A program made the position numbers and the translations under genes. 37,606 nt of DNA from Gammaproteobacteria bacterium. GTDB taxonomy: Bacteria > Pseudomonadota > Gammaproteobacteria > Steroidobacterales > Steroidobacteraceae. A model generated the notes under the pieces. That model searched no databases. It saw only the letters and a list, made by a program, of their open reading frames with translations, and was not told the origin of the DNA. This document shows positions 10,359-18,607 of the stretch, piece by piece (position 1 is the first letter of the stretch; every line of letters begins with the position of its first letter). The stretch is taken from positions 1 to 37,606 of the forward strand of contig VEPJ01000085.1 in NCBI GenBank assembly GCA_012026925.1, written 5' to 3'.

Positions 10359-11840
10359 ATGCTGCATGAGGTGCTTTCCGGGCGACGGCTGACGCAGCTC
10401 GAATACGAGCATGCATTGCCGAAACTGCAGGATCGCCTGCTCGATGCGCAATTCGAACTGCGCAAGAGCCGGCCGCGCGCGGTGGCCGTGATCGTCACGG
10501 GCATCCCGGGCGCGGGGCGGAGCGAGGTGGTCAACGAGCTGCTCGGGTGGCTCGACCCGAAGTTCGTGACGGTCTACGGGTTCAGGACGTCGAACGACGT
10601 CGAGCGGCAGCGGCCGCCGCTGTGGCGCTATTGGCGCGTCATGCCGCCGAAGGGGCGCATGGCCATCCTGCACTCGGGCTGGTACCAGGATTTCCTGCAC
10701 GCGTCGGTTCGCGATCCCGGGCGTCCGCGCGCAATGGTCCGGCGCGAGGTGGAGCGCATCCGGAACCTGGAGGGCATGCTCGTCGCCGACGGGGTCGCAG
10801 TCGTCAAGATCCACCTGCACATCGGGCCCGAGCTGCAGGAGAAGCGGTTGCGCAAGCTCCTCGCGGACAAGAGCACGCGCTGGCGGGTGACGCCCGAGGA
10901 CCTCTGGGAATTGCGCCGCTACCGCCGGGTCGAGCGCGCCATGGAGCACTGCCTCAAGGCCACCGACAGCCGCGCCGCACCGTGGCACCTGGTGGACGGC
11001 ACGGATCACCAGCATCGTGCGCTGGAAGTGGGCAAGGTCCTGCTCGCAGGCATCGAGGGCAGGGTTGGCCGCGGCAGTTCCGCGCGCCAGGCAGGACCGG
11101 CCCCCCGGTTGCGACGTCGTGCCGTGCGTGCGGGATCGTTGACGACGCACCGCGGCCCGCGCGTGGCCGAGGAAGAGTACGACCGCGAACTGGAGGAGCT
11201 GCAGGGGCGCCTGGCGCTGCTCTCGCGTCGCGGGAAGTTCGCGAAGCACGCGGTCGTCGTGGCCTTCGAAGGCATGGACGCGGCGGGCAAGGGCGGGGCG
11301 ATCCGCCGCATCACGGCGGCGCTGGACGCGCGGCAGTACCGGGTCGTGCCCATCTCCGCGCCGACAGCCGAGGAGATCGCGCGACCCTACCTGTGGCGTT
11401 TCTGGTTTCAACTGCCGCCGCGGGGCAACTACACGATCTTCGATCGCTCGTGGTACGGACGGGTGCTGGTCGAGCGCGTGCGCGGCCTCGCGGCGCAACG
11501 CGACTGGCAGCGGGCGTACGCCGAGATCAACGAGTTCGAGCGCCAGCTCGCCGAGCACCGGATCATCGTGGCGAAGTACTGGCTGTCGGTGAGCCCGGGC
11601 GAGCAGCTGGCCCGCTTCAAGGAGCGCGACCGAAATCCGCTCAAGCGCTTCAAGGTGGACCGCGAGGACTGGCTCAACCGCGAGCACTGGGCTGCCTACG
11701 AGAAGGCGGCCCGGCACATGCTGACGCTGACCCATACGGCGCAGGCGCCGTGGTACGTCGTACCCGCCGACGACAAGCGTTACGCGCGGCTGCTGGTGCT
11801 GCGGCGACTCTGCGAGCGGATCGAATCCGTCCTCGCCTGA
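10359..11840 (+). CDS. pap: Polyphosphate:AMP phosphotransferase, two-domain PPK2
   Basis: Transfers phosphate from polyphosphate to AMP, forming ADP; cytoplasmic, 493 residues, the length of fused class II PPK2. The C-terminal half is intact: P-loop GMDAAGKGG (305-313), lid-region LWRFWFQLPPRGNYTIFDRSWYGRVLVERV, and KYWLSVSPGEQLARFKERD. The N-terminal half has the same fold signals but a changed P-loop (GIPGAGRSEVVN, Lys to Arg) and HSGWYQDF where the C-domain has DRSWYGRV, so it is probably a structural, non-catalytic copy, as expected for this fused type. GGAAGAG precedes the ATG. It follows aguA by 18 bases and converges on the TonB receptor gene six bases away, with no obvious terminator between. 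Confidence 0.9.
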   Translation: MLHEVLSGRRLTQLEYEHALPKLQDRLLDAQFELRKSRPRAVAVIVTGIPGAGRSEVVNELLGWLDPKFVTVYGFRTSNDVERQRPPLWRYWRVMPPKGRMAILHSGWYQDFLHASVRDPGRPRAMVRREVERIRNLEGMLVADGVAVVKIHLHIGPELQEKRLRKLLADKSTRWRVTPEDLWELRRYRRVERAMEHCLKATDSRAAPWHLVDGTDHQHRALEVGKVLLAGIEGRVGRGSSARQAGPAPRLRRRAVRAGSLTTHRGPRVAEEEYDRELEELQGRLALLSRRGKFAKHAVVVAFEGMDAAGKGGAIRRITAALDARQYRVVPISAPTAEEIARPYLWRFWFQLPPRGNYTIFDRSWYGRVLVERVRGLAAQRDWQRAYAEINEFERQLAEHRIIVAKYWLSVSPGEQLARFKERDRNPLKRFKVDREDWLNREHWAAYEKAARHMLTLTHTAQAPWYVVPADDKRYARLLVLRRLCERIESVLA

Positions 11841-11846
11841 CCGGGC

Positions 11847-13967
11847 TCACATTTCCCAGGCGATCTCGGCGAAGAGCGCGCGCGGCCGGCCCGGAAAGTA
11901 GCGATACGTGCCGAAGCCATAGTCCGCGCGATCCGCGTAGCGCCGGTCGAGCGCGTTGTCGAGCCGCGCCGCGACGGACCAGCGCGGCGCAAAGCGCCAC
12001 ATTCCGCGCAGGTTCAGGAGCTCGTGCCCTGCGTAACGGTGCAGGTTGGCGGCGTCGAGCCAGTAGTCGCCGACGACCAGCCACTCCGCCTCGAACTCGA
12101 ACGGCGGGGACGGCCGCCACGCAAGGCCGAGCCGGTGGACGTCGCGCGGCGCCGTGTCGATGTCGTTGCCCGCCTTTATCGATTCACCACCGTCCACCTG
12201 CCTCGAGAATTCATAGCGGTGGCGCGCGTAGGTGCCCGCGACGTCGAGCTCGAGCGACGGCAGCATGCGCCAGCGCAGTTCGTACTCCACGCCCTTGTGC
12301 GACGTGCGGCCGTTCGCGACGTTGTAGCCGTTCGCCTCGCGCAGGATGACGCCGCTCTTGTCCATGTCGAAGAGGGCGACCGCGAAGCTGGCGTCGCGCC
12401 AGGCGCCCTTGAGCCCGAGCTCGAGCGAGTCGAGCTGCTCCGGTTTCAGGTCGGCCACCTGCTGGCCCCGCTGCAGACGATACAGCTCGGTCATCTCGGG
12501 CGGGCGGAAGCCCTGCGACGCATTCACGTAGGCGACGAGTCGCGGCGTCACGTCGAACATGAGCGCGAGCTTTGGCGCCCAGTCGTGGAAGTGATCCGTC
12601 CGGTCGGCGGGGCGGGAGTACAGGCAACCGGTGTAACCGCAAGGGACGCCGTTCTCGTCCGTGTTGCCGTCGAGCATGCGGTTGTCGTACGCGTAGGTGA
12701 CGTACTCGCCGCGCAGGCCGGCCACGATCCGCCAGCGGTCGAGGAAGCGTCGTTCGCCCTGGGCGTAGGCCGAGACGACGCGGGAGTGCACGTCGTAGTC
12801 GTAGTGCCTGCCCGCGGGCCGGATTGCGTTCGCAATCGGCGTCCCGCCGGTGGTGGGATTCTCCTGGTCCTCGACGAGCGTCGAGTAGCCGAGTTCGAGG
12901 TCGATCCCGGTGATGAGCGACCAGTGCTCGACGTCGCCCCACGCGGCGCTGGCCAGGAGCCCGCCGCTCTCCTGGCCATTGCGCTCGATGGGCTGGCCGA
13001 GCAGGAAGTGCTGCAGGAACTCGGTGCGCGAGGTGCGCAGGAAGGGGCGCAACTCGAGCTGCGCGCCGCCCGGGAGGGCCGGCTCGATCAGGCCCGTGAG
13101 CCGCACTGCGCTCGCGTCGCGATAGGCGCCCGGGGTCGGGTTCGACTCGCTCAGCTTCAGGCTCTCGTAAGCGTTCTTGCCGGTGATGAAGCCCGCGGTC
13201 TGCTGGTCGAGCGTCGTGGCGGCGAGGTCGAATCGCATCGGGACGTCGCTGGCGCGTCCGGTAAGTGCTGCATTGAATTTCCCCTGGTGGTAGCCGGACT
13301 CGGCGCGCCAGCCGCCATCGTTGGCATAGAGTCCCGCGACGCCCAAATTCCAGTCGTCGCCCTCGTGACGGCCGGCGACCTTGACCCGCCAGTAGTTCGA
13401 CGGGCCGCCGTCCAGACTGATGCCGAGCGGCGGTCGTTCCAGGGGCGAGGGCTGGAGCACGTTGACGGTGCCGTGCATGGCGTTCGATCCGTAAAGGGCG
13501 CTGCCCGGCCCGCGCAGGACTTCGATCGCGCGCGCCTGCTCGGTGTTGACCTCATAGAGCACGTTCACGTTGCAGAAGCCGACCGGGCGCACGGGCACGC
13601 CGTTCTCGAGGAACAGGAAGGCGCCGCAGGAACCGGCGCCGGTCAGCACGGGCGAACGGATCGCCGTCAGGCTCTCCTGGCCGCTGCCCTGCTGGATCAT
13701 CACGCCGGCGACGCGGTTCAGCAGTTGCGCGTGATGCGTGGAGCCGACGAGCGTGATCGCGTCCGGCCCGACCTGCCCGATGCTGAGCGGGACCTGCAGC
13801 GCCGGCTCCGGGCGCCGCGTTGCAGTCACGAGTATTTCCTCGAGGCCGTCGGCTGCGGCGACCGACGCCACAAGGGCGAGCAACAGCAGCGCCGACGTCG
13901 CGAGTGACGTGTGCCGGGGAGCGCTACGGGACTGTTCTCGGCGCTCGGCGTCGCAGGCGTCAGGCAT
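11847..13967 (-). CDS. TonB-dependent outer-membrane receptor (substrate unknown)
   Basis: Outer-membrane active importer, 706 residues. Signal peptide around 21-39 (LATSALLLLALVASVAAAD), TonB box EEILVTATRR (43-52), plug with VGPDAITLVGS, VMIQQGSGQES, IEVLRGPGSALYGSNAMHGTVNVL, and a barrel ending in ALFAEIAWEM. The plug holds a Cys pair (C114 in GAGSCGAFLF and C132 in PVGFCNVNV), and a CGYTGC occurs in a predicted loop. The ORF track begins at 14294; I choose ATG 13967 because the signal peptide follows it and the upstream frame would run across the divergent promoter region. I cannot name the ligand: siderophore, cobalamin, copper and organic molecules are all possible. Confidence 0.88.
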   Translation of the reverse strand: MPDACDAERREQSRSAPRHTSLATSALLLLALVASVAAADGLEEILVTATRRPEPALQVPLSIGQVGPDAITLVGSTHHAQLLNRVAGVMIQQGSGQESLTAIRSPVLTGAGSCGAFLFLENGVPVRPVGFCNVNVLYEVNTEQARAIEVLRGPGSALYGSNAMHGTVNVLQPSPLERPPLGISLDGGPSNYWRVKVAGRHEGDDWNLGVAGLYANDGGWRAESGYHQGKFNAALTGRASDVPMRFDLAATTLDQQTAGFITGKNAYESLKLSESNPTPGAYRDASAVRLTGLIEPALPGGAQLELRPFLRTSRTEFLQHFLLGQPIERNGQESGGLLASAAWGDVEHWSLITGIDLELGYSTLVEDQENPTTGGTPIANAIRPAGRHYDYDVHSRVVSAYAQGERRFLDRWRIVAGLRGEYVTYAYDNRMLDGNTDENGVPCGYTGCLYSRPADRTDHFHDWAPKLALMFDVTPRLVAYVNASQGFRPPEMTELYRLQRGQQVADLKPEQLDSLELGLKGAWRDASFAVALFDMDKSGVILREANGYNVANGRTSHKGVEYELRWRMLPSLELDVAGTYARHRYEFSRQVDGGESIKAGNDIDTAPRDVHRLGLAWRPSPPFEFEAEWLVVGDYWLDAANLHRYAGHELLNLRGMWRFAPRWSVAARLDNALDRRYADRADYGFGTYRYFPGRPRALFAEIAWEM

Positions 13968-13990
13968 CGGAACCACGGTTGCTCTGGGAC

Positions 13991-14005
13991 GTCGGATTAT
14001 CCGAC
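13991..14005. promoter_or_regulatory. Perfect palindrome between divergent genes, possible operator
   Basis: gtcggat-t-atccgac is a 7+7 base perfect inverted repeat around one base. It lies 24 bases before the TonB receptor start and about 69 before the patatin-family start. On the minus strand it contains gataat, a five-of-six match to a -10 box, so a bound protein would mask that promoter. A tagtat -10-like hexamer for the plus-strand gene is at 14040-14045, with no convincing -35. Confidence 0.4.
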
Positions 14006-14073
14006 ATCGGCGCAGCCCGGGGTGCCCGGCCGCGTTTGTTAGTATCGCGCGCAGGTTGTCCGGAGCCATGCAG

Positions 14074-16302
14074 ATGCATATCCGACGGATATTGATGGCG
14101 GCGATTGCGGTCGGCCTCCTGGTTGGGACTGGACAGGCGCCTGCGGCCGGGCAGCCAGGGGATCCCGCCGCGGAGCGACCGCGCATCGGCCTCGTGCTGA
14201 GCGGCGGGGGAGCGCGCGGAGCGGCCCACATCGGCGTGATACAGGCGCTCGAGCAGATGCACGTTCCGATCGACGCCGTCGCCGGCACGAGCATGGGCGC
14301 CGTCGTGGGCGGCCTCTATGCCGCCGGCTTGAGCGGCGACGAGATCGCCCAGGTGTTCCGCAACCTCGACTGGCAGGACCTGCTGCGCGACCGGGCACCG
14401 CGCAAGGACCTCGTGTATGGCCGCAAGCAGGATGACCGCAGTTTCCTCGCGAGCGGCGGCCTCGGCGTGCGTGCCGACCAGGGCGTCGTGCTGCCGCTCG
14501 GCCTCGTGCAGGGACAGAAGATCACGCAGGTGCTCCGCAACTCGACGATGCGGGTCGCCGACGTGCGGGACTTCGACAGGCTGCCCACGCCGTTTCGCGC
14601 GCTCGCCACCGACCTCGAGACCGGTGACCCGGTCGTGCTGCGCTCGGGCGACCTCGCCACCGTGCTGCGCGCAAGCATGTCCGCGCCGGGCGTACTGGCG
14701 CCGGTCGAGATCGACGGCCGACTGCTGGTGGATGGCGGCCTCGTCGACAACCTGCCGGTGGAACTGGCCCGGGAAATGAAGGTGGACGTCATCATCGCCG
14801 TCGACGTGAGCTTCCCGCTCGCGCGGCGCAACGGCCTCGAGTCGCCTCTCGACGTGACGAACCAGATGATCGGCATCATGGTGCGGCGTGGGACGGCGGC
14901 CTCGCTCAAGCAGCTGTCGGCGCGGGACGTGCTGATCAAGCCGGAGCTCGGCCGCATGACGGCCATCGATTTCACGCGCATGCCGCAGGTCGTGACGGCC
15001 GGCGAGACGGCGGCGGCTCGGCAGTCCGCGCAACTGGCCTCGCTGGCGCTGCCGGAAACCGCGTATCGAGCCTACCTCGCGTCCCGCACCCGGACGACGG
15101 ACCCCTCGTTCACGGTGGCGTTCGTTCGCGCCGGACCGCGCTCGGAAGAGGATGCGAAACGCGTGGACGCGGTGTTCGGCTCGCTGGTCGGCCAGCCGTT
15201 CGATGCCGCCTCCCTGCAGCGGAAGGCAATCCGCCAGTACGGGCTCGACCGCTACGAGGCCGTGGATTACCGGGTCGTCGACGAGGACGGCGAGCGTGGC
15301 CTCGAGATCGACATGCGACGCAAGTCCTGGGGGCCGAATTTCCTGCGCATCGGCCTGAGCATCGACAGCGACTTCGAGGGAGGAACCACTGCGAACGCCG
15401 GGGCGCGTCTGCTCATGACGGGGGTCAACCGGCTCGACGGCGACGTCCTGATCGACACGCAGCTCGGCGAGGACCCGCGCTTCTACACGGAGCTGTTCCA
15501 GCCGCTGACGCTCACCAGCGACCTCTTCGTGGCGCCCGGGTTCCGCTACGAGATCCAGACGATGCAGATCGTGCAGGACGGGCACCGCGTCGCCCGGTAC
15601 CGCAACCGTGACACCGAAGTCTCGCTGGCCCTCGGCGCCGAGCTGTCGAACTGGGGCGAGGTTCGAGTGGGAGTGCGGCGTGGCGACGGCAGCAGCCGCG
15701 TGGTGATCGGGGAGCCGGTCGTGCCGAACAGCACGTTCGACATCGGGGCTGCGTACCTCGAGTTCGGCTACGACAGGCTCGACAGCGCGTACTTCCCGAA
15801 ACACGGGCAGGCGTTGCATGCGAGCTGGCAGTCGCAGAGCGAAGCGCTCGGCGCCTCGGCGAACGCGAACATCGTCGAGGCGTCGTGGATCTTCGCGCGC
15901 ACGCTCGGGCGCAACAGCCTCGTGCTCTCGATGGAGGGCGGCTCGGCGCTCGACGACCGCGTCGTGTCCCCGCAGGAACTGTTCACGCTCGGAGGCTTCC
16001 TGAACCTGTCCGGCCTCCCCGTGGACGCGTTGATCGGCACGCAGTACGGCATCGTGCGCACGATCTTCTATCGCCGCATCAGCCGCGGCGGCACCGGGCT
16101 CTTCGAGTTCCCGGCCTACCTCGGCGCGTCCTTCGAAGCCGGCAACGTCTGGCAGAACAAGGACGCCGTGGACCTCACGGACCTCAAGGCGGGTGGCAGC
16201 GTGTTCCTGGGCGCCGAGACGCCGTTCGGGCCGCTGTACCTCGCGGGCGGCTTTGCCGAGGGCGACGCCGCGTTCTATCTCATCCTGGGCAAGACGTTCT
16301 GA
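14074..16302 (+). CDS. Patatin-like phospholipase with POTRA and outer-membrane barrel (PlpD-type, type Vd secretion)
   Basis: About 742 residues. A signal peptide (IRRILMAAIAVGLLVGTGQAPAAG) precedes a patatin domain with oxyanion loop GGGARGAAH (44-52), nucleophile Ser73 in GTSMG and Asp220 in VDGGLVDNLPV, the Ser-Asp dyad of patatin lipases. Around residues 340-430 comes a POTRA-like segment (FVRAGPRSEEDAKRVDAVFGSLVGQPFDAASLQRKAI), then a C-terminal barrel of the bacterial surface antigen type ending in FGPLYLAGGFAEGDAAFYLILGKTF. This order is that of PlpD-type proteins, where the barrel carries the lipase to the surface. ATG 14068 is also possible, but GGAG is only two bases from it and eight from 14074. 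The ORF track start at 13738 overlaps the divergent receptor gene. Confidence 0.88.
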   Translation: MHIRRILMAAIAVGLLVGTGQAPAAGQPGDPAAERPRIGLVLSGGGARGAAHIGVIQALEQMHVPIDAVAGTSMGAVVGGLYAAGLSGDEIAQVFRNLDWQDLLRDRAPRKDLVYGRKQDDRSFLASGGLGVRADQGVVLPLGLVQGQKITQVLRNSTMRVADVRDFDRLPTPFRALATDLETGDPVVLRSGDLATVLRASMSAPGVLAPVEIDGRLLVDGGLVDNLPVELAREMKVDVIIAVDVSFPLARRNGLESPLDVTNQMIGIMVRRGTAASLKQLSARDVLIKPELGRMTAIDFTRMPQVVTAGETAAARQSAQLASLALPETAYRAYLASRTRTTDPSFTVAFVRAGPRSEEDAKRVDAVFGSLVGQPFDAASLQRKAIRQYGLDRYEAVDYRVVDEDGERGLEIDMRRKSWGPNFLRIGLSIDSDFEGGTTANAGARLLMTGVNRLDGDVLIDTQLGEDPRFYTELFQPLTLTSDLFVAPGFRYEIQTMQIVQDGHRVARYRNRDTEVSLALGAELSNWGEVRVGVRRGDGSSRVVIGEPVVPNSTFDIGAAYLEFGYDRLDSAYFPKHGQALHASWQSQSEALGASANANIVEASWIFARTLGRNSLVLSMEGGSALDDRVVSPQELFTLGGFLNLSGLPVDALIGTQYGIVRTIFYRRISRGGTGLFEFPAYLGASFEAGNVWQNKDAVDLTDLKAGGSVFLGAETPFGPLYLAGGFAEGDAAFYLILGKTF

Positions 16303-16358
16303 GCCGGGAAGGCGTCGATTCGCGCTAGAATTCCCGGGTTTCCCCGACCTCGACGATC

Positions 16359-16610
16359 ATGAACACCTGCCACGACCACAACCTGCGCGAGCCGCCGCCC
16401 GAATCCCGTCCGTACGGGATCCGCGTCCGGCTGCGCAAGGGCGACCCGTTCCGCAACCTGGTCGGCGACGACTGGGAGAAGCAGCACTGGTATGCGACGC
16501 GAGCCGAGCGCGAGCAGGCGCTCGCGCAGATGGACAGCCGCTACGTGTACTTCCGCCCGGGCGACCAGCCCGCGCTCGATTTCGAGCGAGTGGATCCTCA
16601 GGGAGCCTGA
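16359..16610 (+). CDS. Small conserved-looking hypothetical protein
   Basis: An 83-residue protein that I do not recognise. It is polar and probably cytoplasmic: YGIRVRLRKGDPFRNLVGDDWEKQHWYATRAEREQAL, followed by MDSRYVYFRPGDQPALDFERV. No signal peptide, transmembrane helix or metal motif. The evidence for a gene is its well-behaved composition, its position in an otherwise empty gap, and a tagaat -10-like hexamer at 16326-16331. Its last 13 bases overlap the end of the convergent kinase-like gene. Confidence 0.65.
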   Translation: MNTCHDHNLREPPPESRPYGIRVRLRKGDPFRNLVGDDWEKQHWYATRAEREQALAQMDSRYVYFRPGDQPALDFERVDPQGA

Positions 16611-17269
16611 CGGTCGCCGGCGCCTTCCCGGTCCGACCAGCCGAGGACGCGCCGGGTAACGAACCTGTACACGGGTTTGCCCGTGCGCGCCCAGAGCGCG
16701 GCAACCGTGGACCGGCGCGCGAGGATCGCGCGCTGCCGGGCGGTGAGGCACGCTGGAAAATACCTCCGTTTGTGCTTCAACAGGTGCCGCAGGTCGTCGT
16801 AGGCGAGCGCGCGGAACAGGCGCCCCCGCCGGCCCGGTCGCAGCGCGAGCTGGAAGTCCACGAGTGCGGGAGCGCCTTCGGGCGTCACGAGCCAGTTCGG
16901 TTCCTTGGCGAGGTCGTTGTGCACGACGCCGTGTGCGTGCAGGCGTCGCAGCAGTCGCAGTGCGTCGCGGAAGTAGCGCGGATCCGCTGGCGGCGAGCGG
17001 TGCATGGGCTCGCCCGCAATCCACGTGCGGCGCAGACGGACGCCGTCCCACGCCGATGCCCGCGGTACTCCCGGGACGCGCTCGAGCGCGCGCAATGCGA
17101 CGAACTCCCGCCGCGCCAGCCGGCGGGCGATCCAGCGCAGCCACCAGGCCGCGGACGTCGAATCCCGTTCCACGGCGAGCCCGCCGTCGGGCGAATCGGC
17201 GTCGCGCAGGGTCCAGACGCTGCCGAACGAGTCCCGCTTCAGCAGTCGTCGCTCGCGAGATGCATTCAC
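16598..17269 (-). CDS. Kinase-fold protein (RIO/LPS-kinase-like), possibly inactive
   Basis: 223 residues. The catalytic-loop pattern of protein-kinase-like folds is clear: HNDLAKEPN (H117, D119, N125), then LVDFQL (138-140) where DFG is normal. The expected ATP-anchoring Lys of strand 3 appears to be Glu34 in GLAVERDS; related proteins usually have KRD at this place (from memory). The rest (WWLRWIARRLARREFVALRAL) fits the helix-C region. It might phosphorylate a lipid-A or small-molecule substrate, or be a pseudokinase. Its ATG overlaps the stop of the methyltransferase-like gene upstream (ATGA), so the two are coupled. It converges on the 83-residue gene. Confidence 0.7.
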   Translation of the reverse strand: MNASRERRLLKRDSFGSVWTLRDADSPDGGLAVERDSTSAAWWLRWIARRLARREFVALRALERVPGVPRASAWDGVRLRRTWIAGEPMHRSPPADPRYFRDALRLLRRLHAHGVVHNDLAKEPNWLVTPEGAPALVDFQLALRPGRRGRLFRALAYDDLRHLLKHKRRYFPACLTARQRAILARRSTVAALWARTGKPVYRFVTRRVLGWSDREGAGDRQAP

Positions 17270-17868
17270 GGCAACGCGAACCAGGTCGGCGTGACGCCCT
17301 GCAGCTGCGCGAGGTCGGCGAGCCGCAGCAGCACGTAGATGCCCACGAGCGAACCGGCATCGAGGAAGGCCTTCCAGAAGATGCGCGGCCGGATCTCGAG
17401 GGCTTCCGGCACGTGGTATGCGGCGCCGTCCGGCAGGAACCCACGCACGCGACGAGCGTAGTCATTGAACGCCGCGCCGTGCTGCTCCGCGAGGAAGCGG
17501 TCCTCGCGGCGCGCCGCCGCCGAGTAGAGGGCGCCGAAGATCACGACGAGGCCCGCCGTGCTCGTGCTGCTGCGGGTCGCGAGCCCGACGCCGAGCATCG
17601 CCAGCATCGAGAGCGCATACAGCGGGTGGCGCAGGGCGGAGTAGGGGCCCTCGCGCACGAGGCTCGCGTCCTTGTGGCCGGCGACGAATGCCGACGACCA
17701 GATCCTGCCGAGCGCGGCGCAGCTGATGAACGCGAGTCCTGCGAGTTGCATCAGCTCGCCGCAGACGCCCGCGCACAGATGGCGTTCGGACACCGCGACG
17801 AGCAGCAGCGTCGCGCAGAGCAGCAGCGCGGTAAGCCGGAGTCGAGGCGTGCTGCGCGAGGCGGGCAT
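17266..17868 (-). CDS. Isoprenylcysteine carboxyl methyltransferase-like membrane protein
   Basis: 200 residues with several hydrophobic segments (LTALLLCATLLLVAV; LAGLAFISCAALGRI; ALSMLAMLGVGLA; AGLVVIFGALYSA). The signature REGPYSALRHPLY and the following EDRFLAEQHGAAFNDYARRVRGFLP match the SAM-binding end of the ICMT/PEMT-like family. Substrates of bacterial members are mostly unknown; phospholipid or small-molecule methylation is possible. It is the first gene of a pair with the kinase-fold gene. Only 33 bases separate its start from the divergent marC-like start; tagaat read on the minus strand (17875-17880) is six bases from its ATG, which would mean an almost leaderless mRNA. Confidence 0.8.
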   Translation of the reverse strand: MPASRSTPRLRLTALLLCATLLLVAVSERHLCAGVCGELMQLAGLAFISCAALGRIWSSAFVAGHKDASLVREGPYSALRHPLYALSMLAMLGVGLATRSSTSTAGLVVIFGALYSAAARREDRFLAEQHGAAFNDYARRVRGFLPDGAAYHVPEALEIRPRIFWKAFLDAGSLVGIYVLLRLADLAQLQGVTPTWFALP

Positions 17869-17901
17869 GCGCCGATTCTAGCTGCCGGTTAGAGTGCGCA
17901 C

Positions 17902-18600
17902 ATGGAATGGCTCACCTCGTACCTCGGCTACGCCGCCGGCGCGCTGCTCGCGATCCTGCCCATCGTCAATCCGCTCGGCGCCGTGCCGCTCGTGATGTCG
18001 GTCGCCGCCCACCTGCCGGAGCGGGAACGGCAGCGCCAGATCCGGCGCGCCTGTATCTACACCTTCGTGCTGTGCGTCAGTTTCCTGGCCGCCGGGAGCC
18101 TGATCATGAGCTTCTTCGGGATCTCGATCCCGGGCATGCGCATCGCGGGCGGCATGATCGTCGCGTTCCTCGGCTTCGGCATGCTGTTCCCGGGCGCCGA
18201 GCAGAAGGCGCCCAGCGCAGGTGACGCGGGAGTGATCCGGCACGACATCGCCTTCACGCCGCTCGCGATGCCGGGCCTGAGTGGGCCGGGGACGTTCGCG
18301 GTCGTCATGAGCCTCGGCTCACAGGCGAGCGCGCGCCAGGGTTGGGACCGCGTCGCCGACTTCCTCGGCGTCGCCACCGGCATCCTCGCCGTGGTCGTCA
18401 TCTCCTGGTTCGTCCTGCGCGGCGCCGAGAAATTCAACCGGGTGCTCGGCGCCACCGGCATGGTCGCGCTCACGCGCCTGATGGGGTTCCTGATGATCTG
18501 CATCGGCGTGCAGTTCATCATCAACGGGCTGAGCGTCGTGCTGGGCGACCCCGCGATCTGGGCCGGGCTGGCCGAGGCCTTGCGCCAGGCGCCGCGCTGA
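17902..18600 (+). CDS. MarC family integral membrane protein
   Basis: 232 residues, about six transmembrane helices, inner membrane. Family features: AILPIVNPLGAVPLVMSVAAHL at the N-terminus, FFGISIPGMRIAGGMIVAFLGFGMLF in the middle, FTPLAMPGLSGPGTFAVVMSLG, and RLMGFLMICIGVQFIINGL at the C-terminus. MarC/UPF0056 proteins resemble transporters; the NAAT annotation comes from one archaeal amino-acid transporter and the physiological role in most bacteria is unknown. The gene is convergent with the SRPBCC gene, seven bases apart. Confidence 0.88.
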   Translation: MEWLTSYLGYAAGALLAILPIVNPLGAVPLVMSVAAHLPERERQRQIRRACIYTFVLCVSFLAAGSLIMSFFGISIPGMRIAGGMIVAFLGFGMLFPGAEQKAPSAGDAGVIRHDIAFTPLAMPGLSGPGTFAVVMSLGSQASARQGWDRVADFLGVATGILAVVVISWFVLRGAEKFNRVLGATGMVALTRLMGFLMICIGVQFIINGLSVVLGDPAIWAGLAEALRQAPR

Positions 18601-18607
18601 CGCGCCG

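Noticed and set aside
12024-13907. 627-residue plus-strand ORF opposite the first TonB receptor
   Set aside because: Composition is that of an antisense reading of a barrel protein, without any domain.
17869-17901. Strong divergent promoters between the methyltransferase-like and MarC genes
   Set aside because: Only -10-like hexamers without -35 matches are visible; the gap is too short to support a firm claim.
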